A stretch of DNA of 64,000 nucleotides. Origin: Actinomadura opuntiae (lineage in GTDB: Bacteria; Actinomycetota; Actinomycetes; Streptosporangiales; Streptosporangiaceae). The first letter of the stretch is position 1, and the number at the start of each line of letters is the position of its first letter. Below are positions 17,801 to 25,676 of this stretch, piece by piece. Location of the stretch: positions 186,001 through 250,000 of the forward strand of contig NZ_JASNWF010000009.1 of assembly GCF_030283205.1 (NCBI RefSeq), given 5' to 3'. The notes under the pieces are model-generated. The model made no database searches and was not told the DNA's origin. It saw only the letters and a list, made by a program, of their open reading frames with translations. The translations under genes were made by a program, and so were the position numbers.

Positions 17801-19527
17801 ATCAGCCCGATCGCCTTGACGTCGAACAGCCCGGCGAACTCCAGCTCCAGCGCCCCGCCGTACTCCCCCCTGGCCGGGTCGAAGAACAGGTAGCCGCCCC
17901 CGCTGACCACCCCGGCGTCCACCGACAGGCCCGCGCCCTTGGGCGGCTTGAACCCCAGCGAGACGTCCAGCGGGCCGAGATTGCCGTCGTTGCCGGACGT
18001 GAAGCCGAAGGTCGCCGCGAGGCCGAGCTCCTCGACGACCGCCTTGATCGGGCCGAGCTCGGCCTTGAACGTCGCGCCGAGGCTGATCGGCAGGCCGTCC
18101 GCGCCGGGGGCGGCCGAGACGGTCAGCGACCGGATGTCGATGGGGCCGAGGTTGAGGTGGACGGGCAGCTGGATCTCCAGGCTGGAGGTGCCGCGGAAGT
18201 AGAAGCCGGTGCGCTGGGAGACGCCGAGCGTCAGGTCGGCCCCGAAGGAGAAGCCGCCGTCCGGCACGATCTTGGCGATGAAGCCGTCGGCCTCGCCGGG
18301 GTCGAAGACGAACTCCAGGCCGGCCAGCTCGAACTCGGCGAACACGTCCGCCGCGCCGTCGGACAGCCGGATGCCGCCGGTGCCGCCGACCTTGCGGAAC
18401 TGCAGCCGGGTCGATCCGGGCGAGCCCAGCAGCACGGTCGGGTCGGCGGCGGCGTCGCCGCGCTCGGCCTTGACCACCAGCGAGCCGCCGGCGTGCGACG
18501 GCGAGCCGCCGCCCGCGAAGCCGACGATGATCTCGATCGGGCGGTCCGGCCGCACCTGCAGCCCGATCCCGCCTTGCAGGTCCAGGTCGGTACGGACGGT
18601 GACGGCGATGTCGTCGCCCAGCTGGAACCGGAAGTCCAGCGCGCCGTTGAAGGCGGGGATCAGCGCCAGGCCGGGCGGGCTCCCGGCCGCCGCGGGCACC
18701 GGCAGCAGCCTCATCTCGGCGGCCATCCGGCCCGAGGCCTGCGCCCGTTCGAAGAAGACCGCCCGGATGCCGCGCACCGGCGGGTCGGTCAGCTTGGGAG
18801 TGGTGCCCTGCAGGGCGGCCGCGCTCGCCGTCGGGATCTCGGCGGTGGCGATGTCCACGCCGATGGCCATCATCAGGTTGTCGACCTGCACGGCCAGCGC
18901 CTCGAAGTCGAAGTCCGCCTCGCCCCAGCCGAAGGCGTTCCTGAGCACCTGCGAGGGGTCGCTCAGCGTCCTGGGCAGGTCCGCCAGGTCGAGCCGGACG
19001 TTCATGTGCGGCGGCCGGTTGCCCTCGGGCGACGCGTAGCCCGTCTTGACCACGCCAAGCGCGCGCAGCCCGAACCCGATCGACGGGTGGTACCGCTGCA
19101 GGTAGGTGATGACCAGGAAGTCGATGAGCTGGCCGGGGAACTTCTCCCTGAAGCCGTCCGCGCGCAGCGGAGCGGGGATGGCCGAGTCGGGGGCGTTCGC
19201 GATCGCCCTGATCGCGTTGACCACGTCCTGGAAGGCCCGCAGCACCCGGCTCACGTCGTCGGGCGAGATCTGCACCGAGGCCCCGCCGTCGCCCACGGAG
19301 CCGCCGACGTTGAGGCCGCCCTCGCCGAGCAGCCTGGTCAGGCCGTCGTAGAGGGTCTCCACTCCGCTGCCGAGGTCGCGCAGCGGCTGCGGGATGTCCT
19401 CGGCGCGCCAGCCCAGCTTCTGCAGGAACGCGGTGAAGGCCTCCGGGGAGGCGAGCGCCTCGCGCAGCGGCAGCAGCGCCTGCCCCAGCTCGGCCACCAG
19501 CCTGTCGAACGTGCCGGGCTCAGCCAT
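14818..19527 (-). CDS. 1569-aa DUF6603-like protein fused to a Kelch propeller
   Basis: 1569 aa; the ATG at 19527 overlaps the metallopeptidase gene end by 8 bases. Residues about 1-70 are helical ('FDRLVAELGQALLPLREAL'). From about 150 to 910 the chain is glycine-rich with alternating hydrophobic strands ('GLAATFGFTSGNDGNLGPLD', 'ISGHLAFDALFQFSPFRFAI'), which resembles the DUF6603 family of unknown function. After a linker, residues about 1207-1569 form a seven-blade Kelch propeller paralogous to the next gene's product. The long amphipathic strands look like an elongated beta-sheet or beta-helical body. No signal peptide is present. It is probably the largest structural element of the cluster apart from the 1745-aa protein. 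Confidence 0.8.
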   Translation of the reverse strand: MAEPGTFDRLVAELGQALLPLREALASPEAFTAFLQKLGWRAEDIPQPLRDLGSGVETLYDGLTRLLGEGGLNVGGSVGDGGASVQISPDDVSRVLRAFQDVVNAIRAIANAPDSAIPAPLRADGFREKFPGQLIDFLVITYLQRYHPSIGFGLRALGVVKTGYASPEGNRPPHMNVRLDLADLPRTLSDPSQVLRNAFGWGEADFDFEALAVQVDNLMMAIGVDIATAEIPTASAAALQGTTPKLTDPPVRGIRAVFFERAQASGRMAAEMRLLPVPAAAGSPPGLALIPAFNGALDFRFQLGDDIAVTVRTDLDLQGGIGLQVRPDRPIEIIVGFAGGGSPSHAGGSLVVKAERGDAAADPTVLLGSPGSTRLQFRKVGGTGGIRLSDGAADVFAEFELAGLEFVFDPGEADGFIAKIVPDGGFSFGADLTLGVSQRTGFYFRGTSSLEIQLPVHLNLGPIDIRSLTVSAAPGADGLPISLGATFKAELGPIKAVVEELGLAATFGFTSGNDGNLGPLDVSLGFKPPKGAGLSVDAGVVSGGGYLFFDPARGEYGGALELEFAGLFDVKAIGLITTRMPDGSAGFSLLLVITADFGTGIQLGFGFTLLAVGGIVGLNRRMNLQALVEGVRTGSIESVMFPRDVVANAPRILSDLRAFFPPEQGTFLVGPMAKIGWGTPTLVSVSLAVIIEIPGNIAVLGVLRCVLPAAELPLLVLQVQFVGAIEFDKQRLWFFAQLFESRVLFMTLEGGMGLLVGWGDDPDLVISVGGFHPSFRPPPLPFPVPPRIRVDILNRPGARITVSGYFAITSNTVQFGARAEMVLGFDDFGISGHLAFDALFQFSPFRFAIAISAGVSLKAFGVGLFGIDLDFQLEGPAPFRAHGRGSISLLFFEISADFDITWGEDRDTTLPPVDVLPLLAGEVAKPEGWQTRLPTGGGNPLVTLRTLPPTEDLVLHPLGSLFVRQRATPLAVRLDRIGAQRPRDGKRFTVEPLSGGGLVRASVTADKFAMAQFQDMDDATKLSRPAYEDQDAGLELVAAQGAIASARVVRRSARYEQIVIDSRLRRRPGTVRPATRTIVQADGLVRRVAPTAAPTRTLTSVSPAVFTRLLEGSSTSRSPLSQREADQRQPYAPDETVQVTGRRFVVAHLRNNAQAFPPASLGSATASFRSQAAAEDALAEWVVADPALIGRLHVIPESEAAARPVAPQSWTSTGSLPTPAVAPAAVRLSSGKVLVAGGQDASGRPLAAAALFDPVAGTWAATAPLAVARDGHVLCPLPDGRVLAAGGATQTAPLATTEIYDPLTATWSSDVPPMHTARLGHGATVLRDGRILVTGGTGVRGDSLATAEVYDPVGRQWTETAMTDPRSDHQAVLLADGRVLVVGGVLRTGRTGAALGYCEIYDPATGTWTPTGSLATPRAGHQATLLDDDTVLVTGGDAPTGPVRGPYDPAALASAERFNTGSGTWTAVSDMPGGRTRHRALPLRSGLVLVAGGTRAPAFDGGFRSALLYDPAAGTWTPASGLATGRWAFAAIDLPDGRVLVAGGRTRSAAAAPHPGTDILTPTAEIFTP

Positions 19528-22078
19528 TCTTCTTCGCCTTCGGGTAGAACATCGCGTCGAGGATGCTGTGGTGACCCGGATCGACCCGGTTGACGATCAG
19601 CCATTTGCAGACGAAGCAGAACTCGCCGTCGTTGTCCTCGTCGTCGGAGCGGCGCATCTTGCACGCCCCGGTCGGCCGGTAGTAGCCGCCCGCGAAGTCG
19701 AGCGCGCCCTCGTAGACGCCGATCAGCTTCGAGGACTTGCAGGGCGCCTTGAAGTCGGGGATGGACCTGGGGTTATCGACGTCGTGCTTGGGGTGCAGGA
19801 TGTCGGTGTCGACGTTCAGCGGCGTCCTGTTGGCGGGGGTGGGAGTGGTGAGGTGTTTGCGCACCGCCGGCTCGACCACGGTGCGGACCTGACCGGCGGC
19901 GTCCTTCAGCGGCACGTACACGGCCGAGCCCGCGGCGAACGTCGGGAACGGCGCGGGCGGCAGGCCCGGGCCGTCGAGCGTCATGGTGCCCAGCTCGGGC
20001 TCGATGTGGGCGATCTTCAGGTTGGTCAGGATCTGGGCGGGGCCGGTGGCCAGCGGCAGCTGGATGCCCTGCGGGCTGGCGTGGAAGTTGCGCAGGTGCA
20101 CCTCGGCGGGCGGGTTCTGCGCCGCGATCTTCTGCCACGGTGCGATGTACCGCTTGTCGATCATGATCTCGATGCCGCCGAGACCCGGCGCGGAGTCGAT
20201 GACCAGCCGTGCGGACTGCCGCATCCGGGGCAGCGCGAACCACTTGACCTTGGTGACGTCGATTTGCCGGTCGGGCGCGGGGTTGACCCGCAGGAACCCC
20301 AGCATGCTCACGTTGTCGCCCGGGATGTCGTCCGGTGAGGTCGCGGGCGCGGTCGGGTCGTCTCCCCCGGAGTTCTCGTACTCGTCCTTCAGGCCGAAGC
20401 TGTGGCCGAACTCGTGCGCGACCGTGTCGACGGTCTCGGTGAAGTTGACGTCGGGCTCCGACGACGGCTTGCGCCGCATCACCCGCTTGTCGCCCGCGGC
20501 GTACTCGAACTCCACTCCCTCGCCCTTGTTGGTCGTCAGGGCCGTCAGGGTGTTGTTGTTGACGTTGCTGCCGCCGTTCACCTCGTCGTAGGTGATGAGG
20601 GCGACCAGTCCGCGGCTGGGCTTGAAGTGGGCGTCGTCGGGCTCCCAGACCGGTCCGATGTGAGGGAACGGGGCGAACGCGTACTCCAGGCCCGCGAGGT
20701 ACTGCAGGATCAGGTTGCCCGGATTGGTGCTGCCGCGGCCGGCGAACCGCTCGGGAGGATGCCTGCGAGGGTCCGGCGTCAACGCCCTGGTCGCCTGCTC
20801 GGGCTTGTAGAACTCATAGAGCCGGGCGATGAACTCGCGCAGCCCCGGCGTGCCCGGCTGGTCGCTTGCGGGCGGGGTCACCGCCGCCCTGTGATCGGAG
20901 AAGCGGTCGCCCCACCGGCAGCCCAGATGCATCCCGAACAGGGTGTCGCGCGCGTGCAGGATCCCGGTCCCCTGGTGCTTCTTCCACGCCCCCAGCAACG
21001 TGTCGTCCACCTTGCTGGGATCGAATCCGGTGAGCTCCTGCCCTGCCCAGACGGCCTTGAGGTTGGCCCTGTTCTCGTTGCGCATCGGCAGCCCGACCTT
21101 GGCGACCAAGTCCCGCAGCGTGTAGACGTTCGCGTTGTCGCTGACCCTGTTGATGAACGGGATGGGCACGCCGGTCCCCGTCGTCTGGTCCGCGTCGGCG
21201 ACCCGGTAGGCGACGGTGGCGCAGTGCTCCTGCGAGGCGCCGAAGGCCTTGAAGATGTTGAAGCTGCCCTCCAGCATCGGGTACGGCTGATGCCGGGGCT
21301 GCTCGAACATCTGGTCCACGACGCGGGTGACGATCTTGTCGAAGGTCTCCTCGTCGGACTTGCGGAACCCTTCCGCGAGGAAGACGATGTTGTGCTGCTC
21401 GGCCGCGTGCGCCACGTTGGGCGTCTGGACCGGCTTCAGGTCGCGGCGGTGCTTGGCGTAGTCCACCACCCGCACGGGCAGCCGCTGGGTCTGGTTGAGG
21501 AACGTGCCCGTCAGGTCGACGGTCCCGGGCGTGCCGGTGGTCTCGCGCAGCCCGCGCAGCCGCCCCTGCGGGTTGACCACGAAGGTGGCGGTGTCGGCCG
21601 ACGTCAGCGTCACGTACCCGTGCCCGGTGATGTCGCCGATCAGATCCGTACCAGTCGGATCGTCGCTGAACTTGGCGTAGATCGACGGCTGGGCGTGCGC
21701 CACGCCGTCCACGGCGGTGGTGATGGAGTCGTTGCCGAACCACCACGCCGCGATCGAGGTGTGCACCTGCAGCCGGCCGACGAAGTAGTCGCTGCCGCGC
21801 CGGACCTGGAACAGGTACACCCCCGGCTGGGTGGCGGTGACCTGCCCGTTGGCGCTGTTGTACGCCGGCAGCGGCGGGAGCAGCCGCTGCCCGACCGGGC
21901 GATGCGGCGCGAAGAAGTCCACCGCGACCGCCCCCGGGGCGATCGGCGTCAGCGTGTACCCGCCGGCCGTCACCGCCCGGTCGAACACCTGCAGCGTCAG
22001 CGGCGGCGTACCGGACAGGGCCAGATGGAGATCGCAGTGCGGGAACAGCACGATGTCCGGTACCACGAGCGCCCCCAT
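19520..22078 (-). CDS. M64-type (IgA peptidase-like) zinc metallopeptidase, first gene of cluster
   Basis: 852 aa from the ATG at 22078; a GTG at 22066 preceded by GGGGG is an alternative. The zinc site is 'HEFGHSFGLKDEY' at about residues 553-565, the HExxH...DEY signature of M64 peptidases. The segment 'EGFRKSDEETFDKIVTRVVD', the 'SMLGFLR' region and the C-terminal cysteine-bearing tail 'GACKMR...FCFVC' also fit M64. An N-terminal part of roughly 200 residues is beta-rich and may be a binding domain ('VDLTGTFLNQTQRLPVRVVD' resembles an Ig-like fold). M64 enzymes are usually exported, yet no signal peptide is visible here. Being promoter-proximal in the cluster, it may process or be carried by the other products. 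Confidence 0.85.
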   Translation of the reverse strand: MGALVVPDIVLFPHCDLHLALSGTPPLTLQVFDRAVTAGGYTLTPIAPGAVAVDFFAPHRPVGQRLLPPLPAYNSANGQVTATQPGVYLFQVRRGSDYFVGRLQVHTSIAAWWFGNDSITTAVDGVAHAQPSIYAKFSDDPTGTDLIGDITGHGYVTLTSADTATFVVNPQGRLRGLRETTGTPGTVDLTGTFLNQTQRLPVRVVDYAKHRRDLKPVQTPNVAHAAEQHNIVFLAEGFRKSDEETFDKIVTRVVDQMFEQPRHQPYPMLEGSFNIFKAFGASQEHCATVAYRVADADQTTGTGVPIPFINRVSDNANVYTLRDLVAKVGLPMRNENRANLKAVWAGQELTGFDPSKVDDTLLGAWKKHQGTGILHARDTLFGMHLGCRWGDRFSDHRAAVTPPASDQPGTPGLREFIARLYEFYKPEQATRALTPDPRRHPPERFAGRGSTNPGNLILQYLAGLEYAFAPFPHIGPVWEPDDAHFKPSRGLVALITYDEVNGGSNVNNNTLTALTTNKGEGVEFEYAAGDKRVMRRKPSSEPDVNFTETVDTVAHEFGHSFGLKDEYENSGGDDPTAPATSPDDIPGDNVSMLGFLRVNPAPDRQIDVTKVKWFALPRMRQSARLVIDSAPGLGGIEIMIDKRYIAPWQKIAAQNPPAEVHLRNFHASPQGIQLPLATGPAQILTNLKIAHIEPELGTMTLDGPGLPPAPFPTFAAGSAVYVPLKDAAGQVRTVVEPAVRKHLTTPTPANRTPLNVDTDILHPKHDVDNPRSIPDFKAPCKSSKLIGVYEGALDFAGGYYRPTGACKMRRSDDEDNDGEFCFVCKWLIVNRVDPGHHSILDAMFYPKAKKNG

Positions 22079-22366
22079 CCAGAGGAGACTTCGGACGGCC
22101 CGACGAACACCGGCCCATCATCGCCGTCTGTAATTCCTGGAATACTCACCGTGCCAGCAGGGTGGCCGGACGTCTCGTTCTTGACCAACTACGGCCACAA
22201 TTTCCACGACCAGGCCCTCAACTCGCGGTCAGAACCCGCATTACCTCCGGCCCGGAACCGCGGAAGGGCGACTCGATGCCGCCGCAACCGCCGGGCAGTG
22301 GCAGACGATAATGTCTATTTGGACGTTCTCGTTCGCGCGGCGCCGTGCCCAAGGGGGTTGTTGCTC
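22079..22366. promoter_or_regulatory. Divergent control region between metallopeptidase cluster and kinase
   Basis: A 288-bp gap that must hold the promoters for the six-gene cluster (minus) and the kinase gene (plus). It is less GC-rich than the genes, especially 22115-22215 and 22300-22325 (for example TGTAATTCCTGGAATACTCA). No convincing palindrome, riboswitch or small gene was seen. Sharing one control region suggests the kinase and cluster may be co-regulated, but the sequence does not prove it. Confidence 0.4.
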
Positions 22367-23710
22367 GTGGCCGACAGACGCGGGTCCCTGCTGGCCGGCC
22401 GCTATCGCCTGTTCGAGTTGCTCGGCCAGGGCCCGATGGGAGGCACGTGGCGGGCGCACGATGAGCAGTCGAACCGGCAGGTCGCGGTCAAGGAAGTGCG
22501 GTTCCCGGACGATCTCGACACCGCCCGGCGAGCCGAATGGGTCGCGCTGCTGGACAGGGACTTGCAGGCCGTGGCTCGGCTCAGGCATCCGGGCATCGTC
22601 GCCGTCCACGACCGCATCGTCGACGGCGACGGCCATCCCTGGATCGTCATGGAGCTGATCCATGGCCGCTCGCTGGACGACCTGGTCAGGACCGAGGGAC
22701 CGCTCGCGCCGCAGCGGGTCGCGGACATCGGAGTGCAACTCCTGGCCACCCTGCGCGCCGCGCACCAGGCGGGCATCACCCATCGCGATATCAAGCCCGC
22801 GAACGTACTGCTGGAAGGCGATCGGGTCGTCCTGGCCGGTTTCGGGCTCGCGGCGGGCGAGGCGAATCCGGCCGGTTCGAACGCGCTCCCGCGGGCTCTC
22901 GGTTTCAGCTCACCCGAACAGGCACGAGGTCTCCCGGCGACCGCCCAGTCCGACCTGTGGTCGCTGGGCGCGACCCTCTACACCGCCGTGGAGGGGCACC
23001 CGCCGTTCAGCGGCGCCAGCAGCGGAGCCGTCCTCATCGCCGTGGCCGCCGACGAACCGGCTCCCGCCGTCCACGCAGGTCCCCTCGCGCCCGCGCTGGC
23101 CGGACTGCTGCGCAAGAATCCGGCCGAACGGCTGACCGCCGACCAGCTCGAGGCCCTGCTGACCCGGCCACCGGTGCCCGCACAGCACGGCGCGATCCCG
23201 CCCCACCCCGCACCACCCGGCCAGTACGCTCCTCCTACTCCGCAGCCGTTCGCTCCCGGCGGCCCGCCACGTCGAAGGCCGGCCGTGCTCATCGCGGTGC
23301 TCGTCGCAGCGGCACTCGCGGTCGTCATTGCCGTCACGGTCACCGTCTTGCTGATGACGCAGCGGACCGACCCGGCCTATGAGAACAACCGGCGTGCGGC
23401 GAAAGAGCTCGGTGCGCCCGCCGGCTTCGACCTGAAGTCGGAACGCAACGCCGGAGACGGCGTGCTGCACGAGACGCTCGTGAAGTCGTGCCCCGGCCGG
23501 TGCACTGAGCAACAGGTGAGGGAGGAGACAGTGGCGACGGCGAACTGGCTGAAGACCAAACCGGGCGTCCTGGCGGTAGTCCCCGTCCCTTCCCAGGACG
23601 GATTGACCGGCTCCATCTCGGTGCGGACGAACGGTCGTGCTCCCATCGCCAACGTCCAGATCACCCTGAGCCGGTCCGGACAAGTCCTCCTCCAGCTCGA
23701 TGTCGGCTGA
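22367..23710 (+). CDS. PknB-like Ser/Thr kinase with degenerate DFG motif and extracellular domain
   Basis: 447 aa from GTG 22367 (AAGGGGG upstream). The kinase domain spans about residues 12-265: glycine loop 'GQGPMGGTW', Lys42 in 'VAVKE', 'HRDIKPAN' with catalytic Asp141, and 'SPEQ' in place of APE. The DFG motif reads GFG (158-160, codons GGT TTC GGG), so the magnesium-binding Asp is missing; the usual helix-C Glu also appears as Asp in 'LLDRDLQ'. A Pro-rich linker, one membrane helix (about 305-327) and a 120-residue outer domain with 'CPGRC' follow. It may be a pseudokinase sensor or a weak kinase. It is divergent from the six-gene cluster. Confidence 0.85.
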   Translation: MADRRGSLLAGRYRLFELLGQGPMGGTWRAHDEQSNRQVAVKEVRFPDDLDTARRAEWVALLDRDLQAVARLRHPGIVAVHDRIVDGDGHPWIVMELIHGRSLDDLVRTEGPLAPQRVADIGVQLLATLRAAHQAGITHRDIKPANVLLEGDRVVLAGFGLAAGEANPAGSNALPRALGFSSPEQARGLPATAQSDLWSLGATLYTAVEGHPPFSGASSGAVLIAVAADEPAPAVHAGPLAPALAGLLRKNPAERLTADQLEALLTRPPVPAQHGAIPPHPAPPGQYAPPTPQPFAPGGPPRRRPAVLIAVLVAAALAVVIAVTVTVLLMTQRTDPAYENNRRAAKELGAPAGFDLKSERNAGDGVLHETLVKSCPGRCTEQQVREETVATANWLKTKPGVLAVVPVPSQDGLTGSISVRTNGRAPIANVQITLSRSGQVLLQLDVG

Positions 23711-23755
23711 GCCGCTGCCATCGAGCAAGGGGCCGTGAAGACGTCGTCCGGACGC

Positions 23756-25327
23756 TTATTGTGCGAGCCGGTAGACGCGGACGACGTGGTCGGGGGTTCC
23801 GTAGACCTGTTGCCAGCGAGGTCCCGTCCAGGTCGGATCGGCCAGCATGGGTTGAGCGGCCCTTCGGCAGACCGCGCACAGCCGTCCGCTGTCGGTGTCG
23901 TACAGCACGAGAAGGTCTCCCGGCCGTGGCCCCTCGGACTCCGGACGGACGGCGCGGATCCGGGTCGACCACGCCCGTCCACCCCAGGCGCCGTCCTGGT
24001 AGACCCGGAGCACCTTGCCGGTGCGGGGGTCCGCCCACACCCGGGAGCCGGGGCTGTCGTGATCGTGCATCCACGAACGCAGCGACTCCATCTGGGTGCC
24101 GCCGCCCGCCCGGGTCGACGGCGCCTCCCACCAGGACCGGGCGGCGGTGACGCAGGTGATCAGGGCGACGGCCAGCACCAGCCCGGCCGGCAGGACGAGC
24201 CGCAACCGCGCCCGATCGGGGAGCCGCCCGGCCAGGGGCACCGCTCCGAGCCAGAGCAGCCCCAGCCCGCCCAGCACGAACTCGGGAAAGACGGGGAACC
24301 AGTACCGGATCAGCTGGAGCCGCAGTTTGGGAGCGCTGGGGTCGAGGACGCCGCCGAGCAGGGTGAGCGGCACCCACAGCAGCGCGCAGGCGACGACGGG
24401 GACCGCCATCCGGCGCGGCCGGAGCAGCCCGCCCAGCAGGGTCAGGCCGAGCAGGGCGACAAGCAGATCGCCGTCCGGATACGTCTGCAGTGTCTTGGGC
24501 AGCCGGAGCACGTACAGCATCCGTGGCTTGTCGCGGTAGGTCGAGGCGATGTCGGGCGCCGACGGCCGCTGGCCGTGCCCGGTGATCGCCAGGACCCGTG
24601 CCAGCGGGTCACCGTAGAGCCGCCAGCACAGCAGGAGTTCGGCGGCCCCGATCACCACGATCGGCACCATCACCCAGACCATTCCGGGCAGGCGCACCCT
24701 GCGGTACAGCAGCACCAGGACCACCGGCCACATGAAGACCACGAATTCGCGGGCCAGGTAGGACCAGCCGAGCAGCATTCCCACCGTGAGCAGAAGCGCC
24801 CTGCCGGGCGGGTCCGGCCGGCGGGCGGCGGATACGGCCAGAGCCGCCGCACAGGTGAACAGACCGGCCGCGAGGACGTCGGGCAGCAGGTCCGTGGAGT
24901 CGGCGAAGACCGGCGTCGCCGCGGCCACGACCAGGGCGCCGGCCGTCCCCACCGACCGGGCGAACAGCGCGGTACCCAGCGCGTATGTGCCGAGGAGCAG
25001 CGTCAGCGCGGCCAGCACGGGCACGGTCGCGTAGGCGGCCTGCGAGTACCCGAACACGGCGATGGCCAGGCGAGCGGGAACGATCAGGCCGAACCGGGTC
25101 ACCTGGTGCATCTCCGTGGTGGCCTCGATCGGCTTCGGGAACCGCGCCGCGGCTTCCATGTAATTGAGCTGGTCGGACGGGACGGGAGTGCGCAGATGGG
25201 TCAGCAGGACCACGAGCCAGGCGAGCACGAGACCACCCGGCAGCAGCCACGCCGAAACCGCCCGACGGCGATCCACCGAGGGTGACGGGGCCGCGCGTTG
25301 AGCGGCGGCGGTCAGGTCCGCGGACAT
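23756..25327 (-). CDS. GT-C-type integral membrane glycosyltransferase
   Basis: 523 aa with about eleven membrane helices. After the first helix comes a loop with 'SDQLNYMEAAARFPKP', where the Asp plays the part of the catalytic acid in GT-C enzymes of the PMT/ArnT fold, which use polyprenyl-phosphate sugars. A periplasmic-side C-terminal domain of about 110 residues ends in 'GTPDHVVRVYRLAQ'. Its acceptor cannot be read from the sequence: protein mannosylation, arabinan or other wall glycan are all possible. It is convergent with the kinase gene (45-bp gap) and has its own promoter region of about 110 bp upstream. Confidence 0.72.
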   Translation of the reverse strand: MSADLTAAAQRAAPSPSVDRRRAVSAWLLPGGLVLAWLVVLLTHLRTPVPSDQLNYMEAAARFPKPIEATTEMHQVTRFGLIVPARLAIAVFGYSQAAYATVPVLAALTLLLGTYALGTALFARSVGTAGALVVAAATPVFADSTDLLPDVLAAGLFTCAAALAVSAARRPDPPGRALLLTVGMLLGWSYLAREFVVFMWPVVLVLLYRRVRLPGMVWVMVPIVVIGAAELLLCWRLYGDPLARVLAITGHGQRPSAPDIASTYRDKPRMLYVLRLPKTLQTYPDGDLLVALLGLTLLGGLLRPRRMAVPVVACALLWVPLTLLGGVLDPSAPKLRLQLIRYWFPVFPEFVLGGLGLLWLGAVPLAGRLPDRARLRLVLPAGLVLAVALITCVTAARSWWEAPSTRAGGGTQMESLRSWMHDHDSPGSRVWADPRTGKVLRVYQDGAWGGRAWSTRIRAVRPESEGPRPGDLLVLYDTDSGRLCAVCRRAAQPMLADPTWTGPRWQQVYGTPDHVVRVYRLAQ

Positions 25328-25436
25328 GGCGAGAATGTGCCAGCTCTTGCCGGTATCCGGGCGTCACCCCGATGGCCAACGGATGAAATCCTGAAACTCG
25401 CCCGATTCCCCGGCCGGGAGCAGGGTGCGGTGTGCG

Positions 25437-25667
25437 TCAGTGGAACTGAGGGACGATCAGATAGATCCCGTAGACGATGATGGCGGCGCATGCACTGAAG
25501 CACAGTGCGGCGGTCACCGTTGGGGCGGCCGACGAGCGGTCCTGTCCCTGGCTGGTCTGGCGGGCGGACGCGGCCAAAATGCCCAGGGAGAAGATGACCA
25601 CCACGGCGACCGTGGCGCCGAGACTGACCACGAACACCTGGCCGAGGGCGCCCCATTTGATGTCCAT
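25437..25667 (-). CDS. Small two-helix membrane protein linked to the phosphate permease
   Basis: 76 aa with two hydrophobic helices ('VFVVSLGATVAVVVIFSLGI' and 'ALCFSACAAIIVYGIYLIV') separated by a polar Gln/Ser/Arg loop. It starts 9 bp after the Pit gene stop, so the two are surely co-transcribed. A small protein in this position is familiar next to pit genes of actinomycetes; an accessory or stabilising role for the permease is plausible. No other function can be inferred. Confidence 0.75.
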   Translation of the reverse strand: MDIKWGALGQVFVVSLGATVAVVVIFSLGILAASARQTSQGQDRSSAAPTVTAALCFSACAAIIVYGIYLIVPQFH

Positions 25668-25676
25668 GTCAGCCTC

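Noticed and set aside
13912..19593. Very long open frame (about 1890 codons) on the plus strand, opposite the Kelch genes
   Set aside because: It is the antisense shadow of GC-rich genes whose products have clear Kelch and DUF6603-like sequence; its own translation is low-complexity Arg/Gly/Ala without any family pattern.
3418..22078. Cluster as a phage tail or contractile injection system
   Set aside because: No sheath, tube, baseplate gpW-like, LysM spike or AAA ATPase sequence was found; large overlapping genes alone are not enough.
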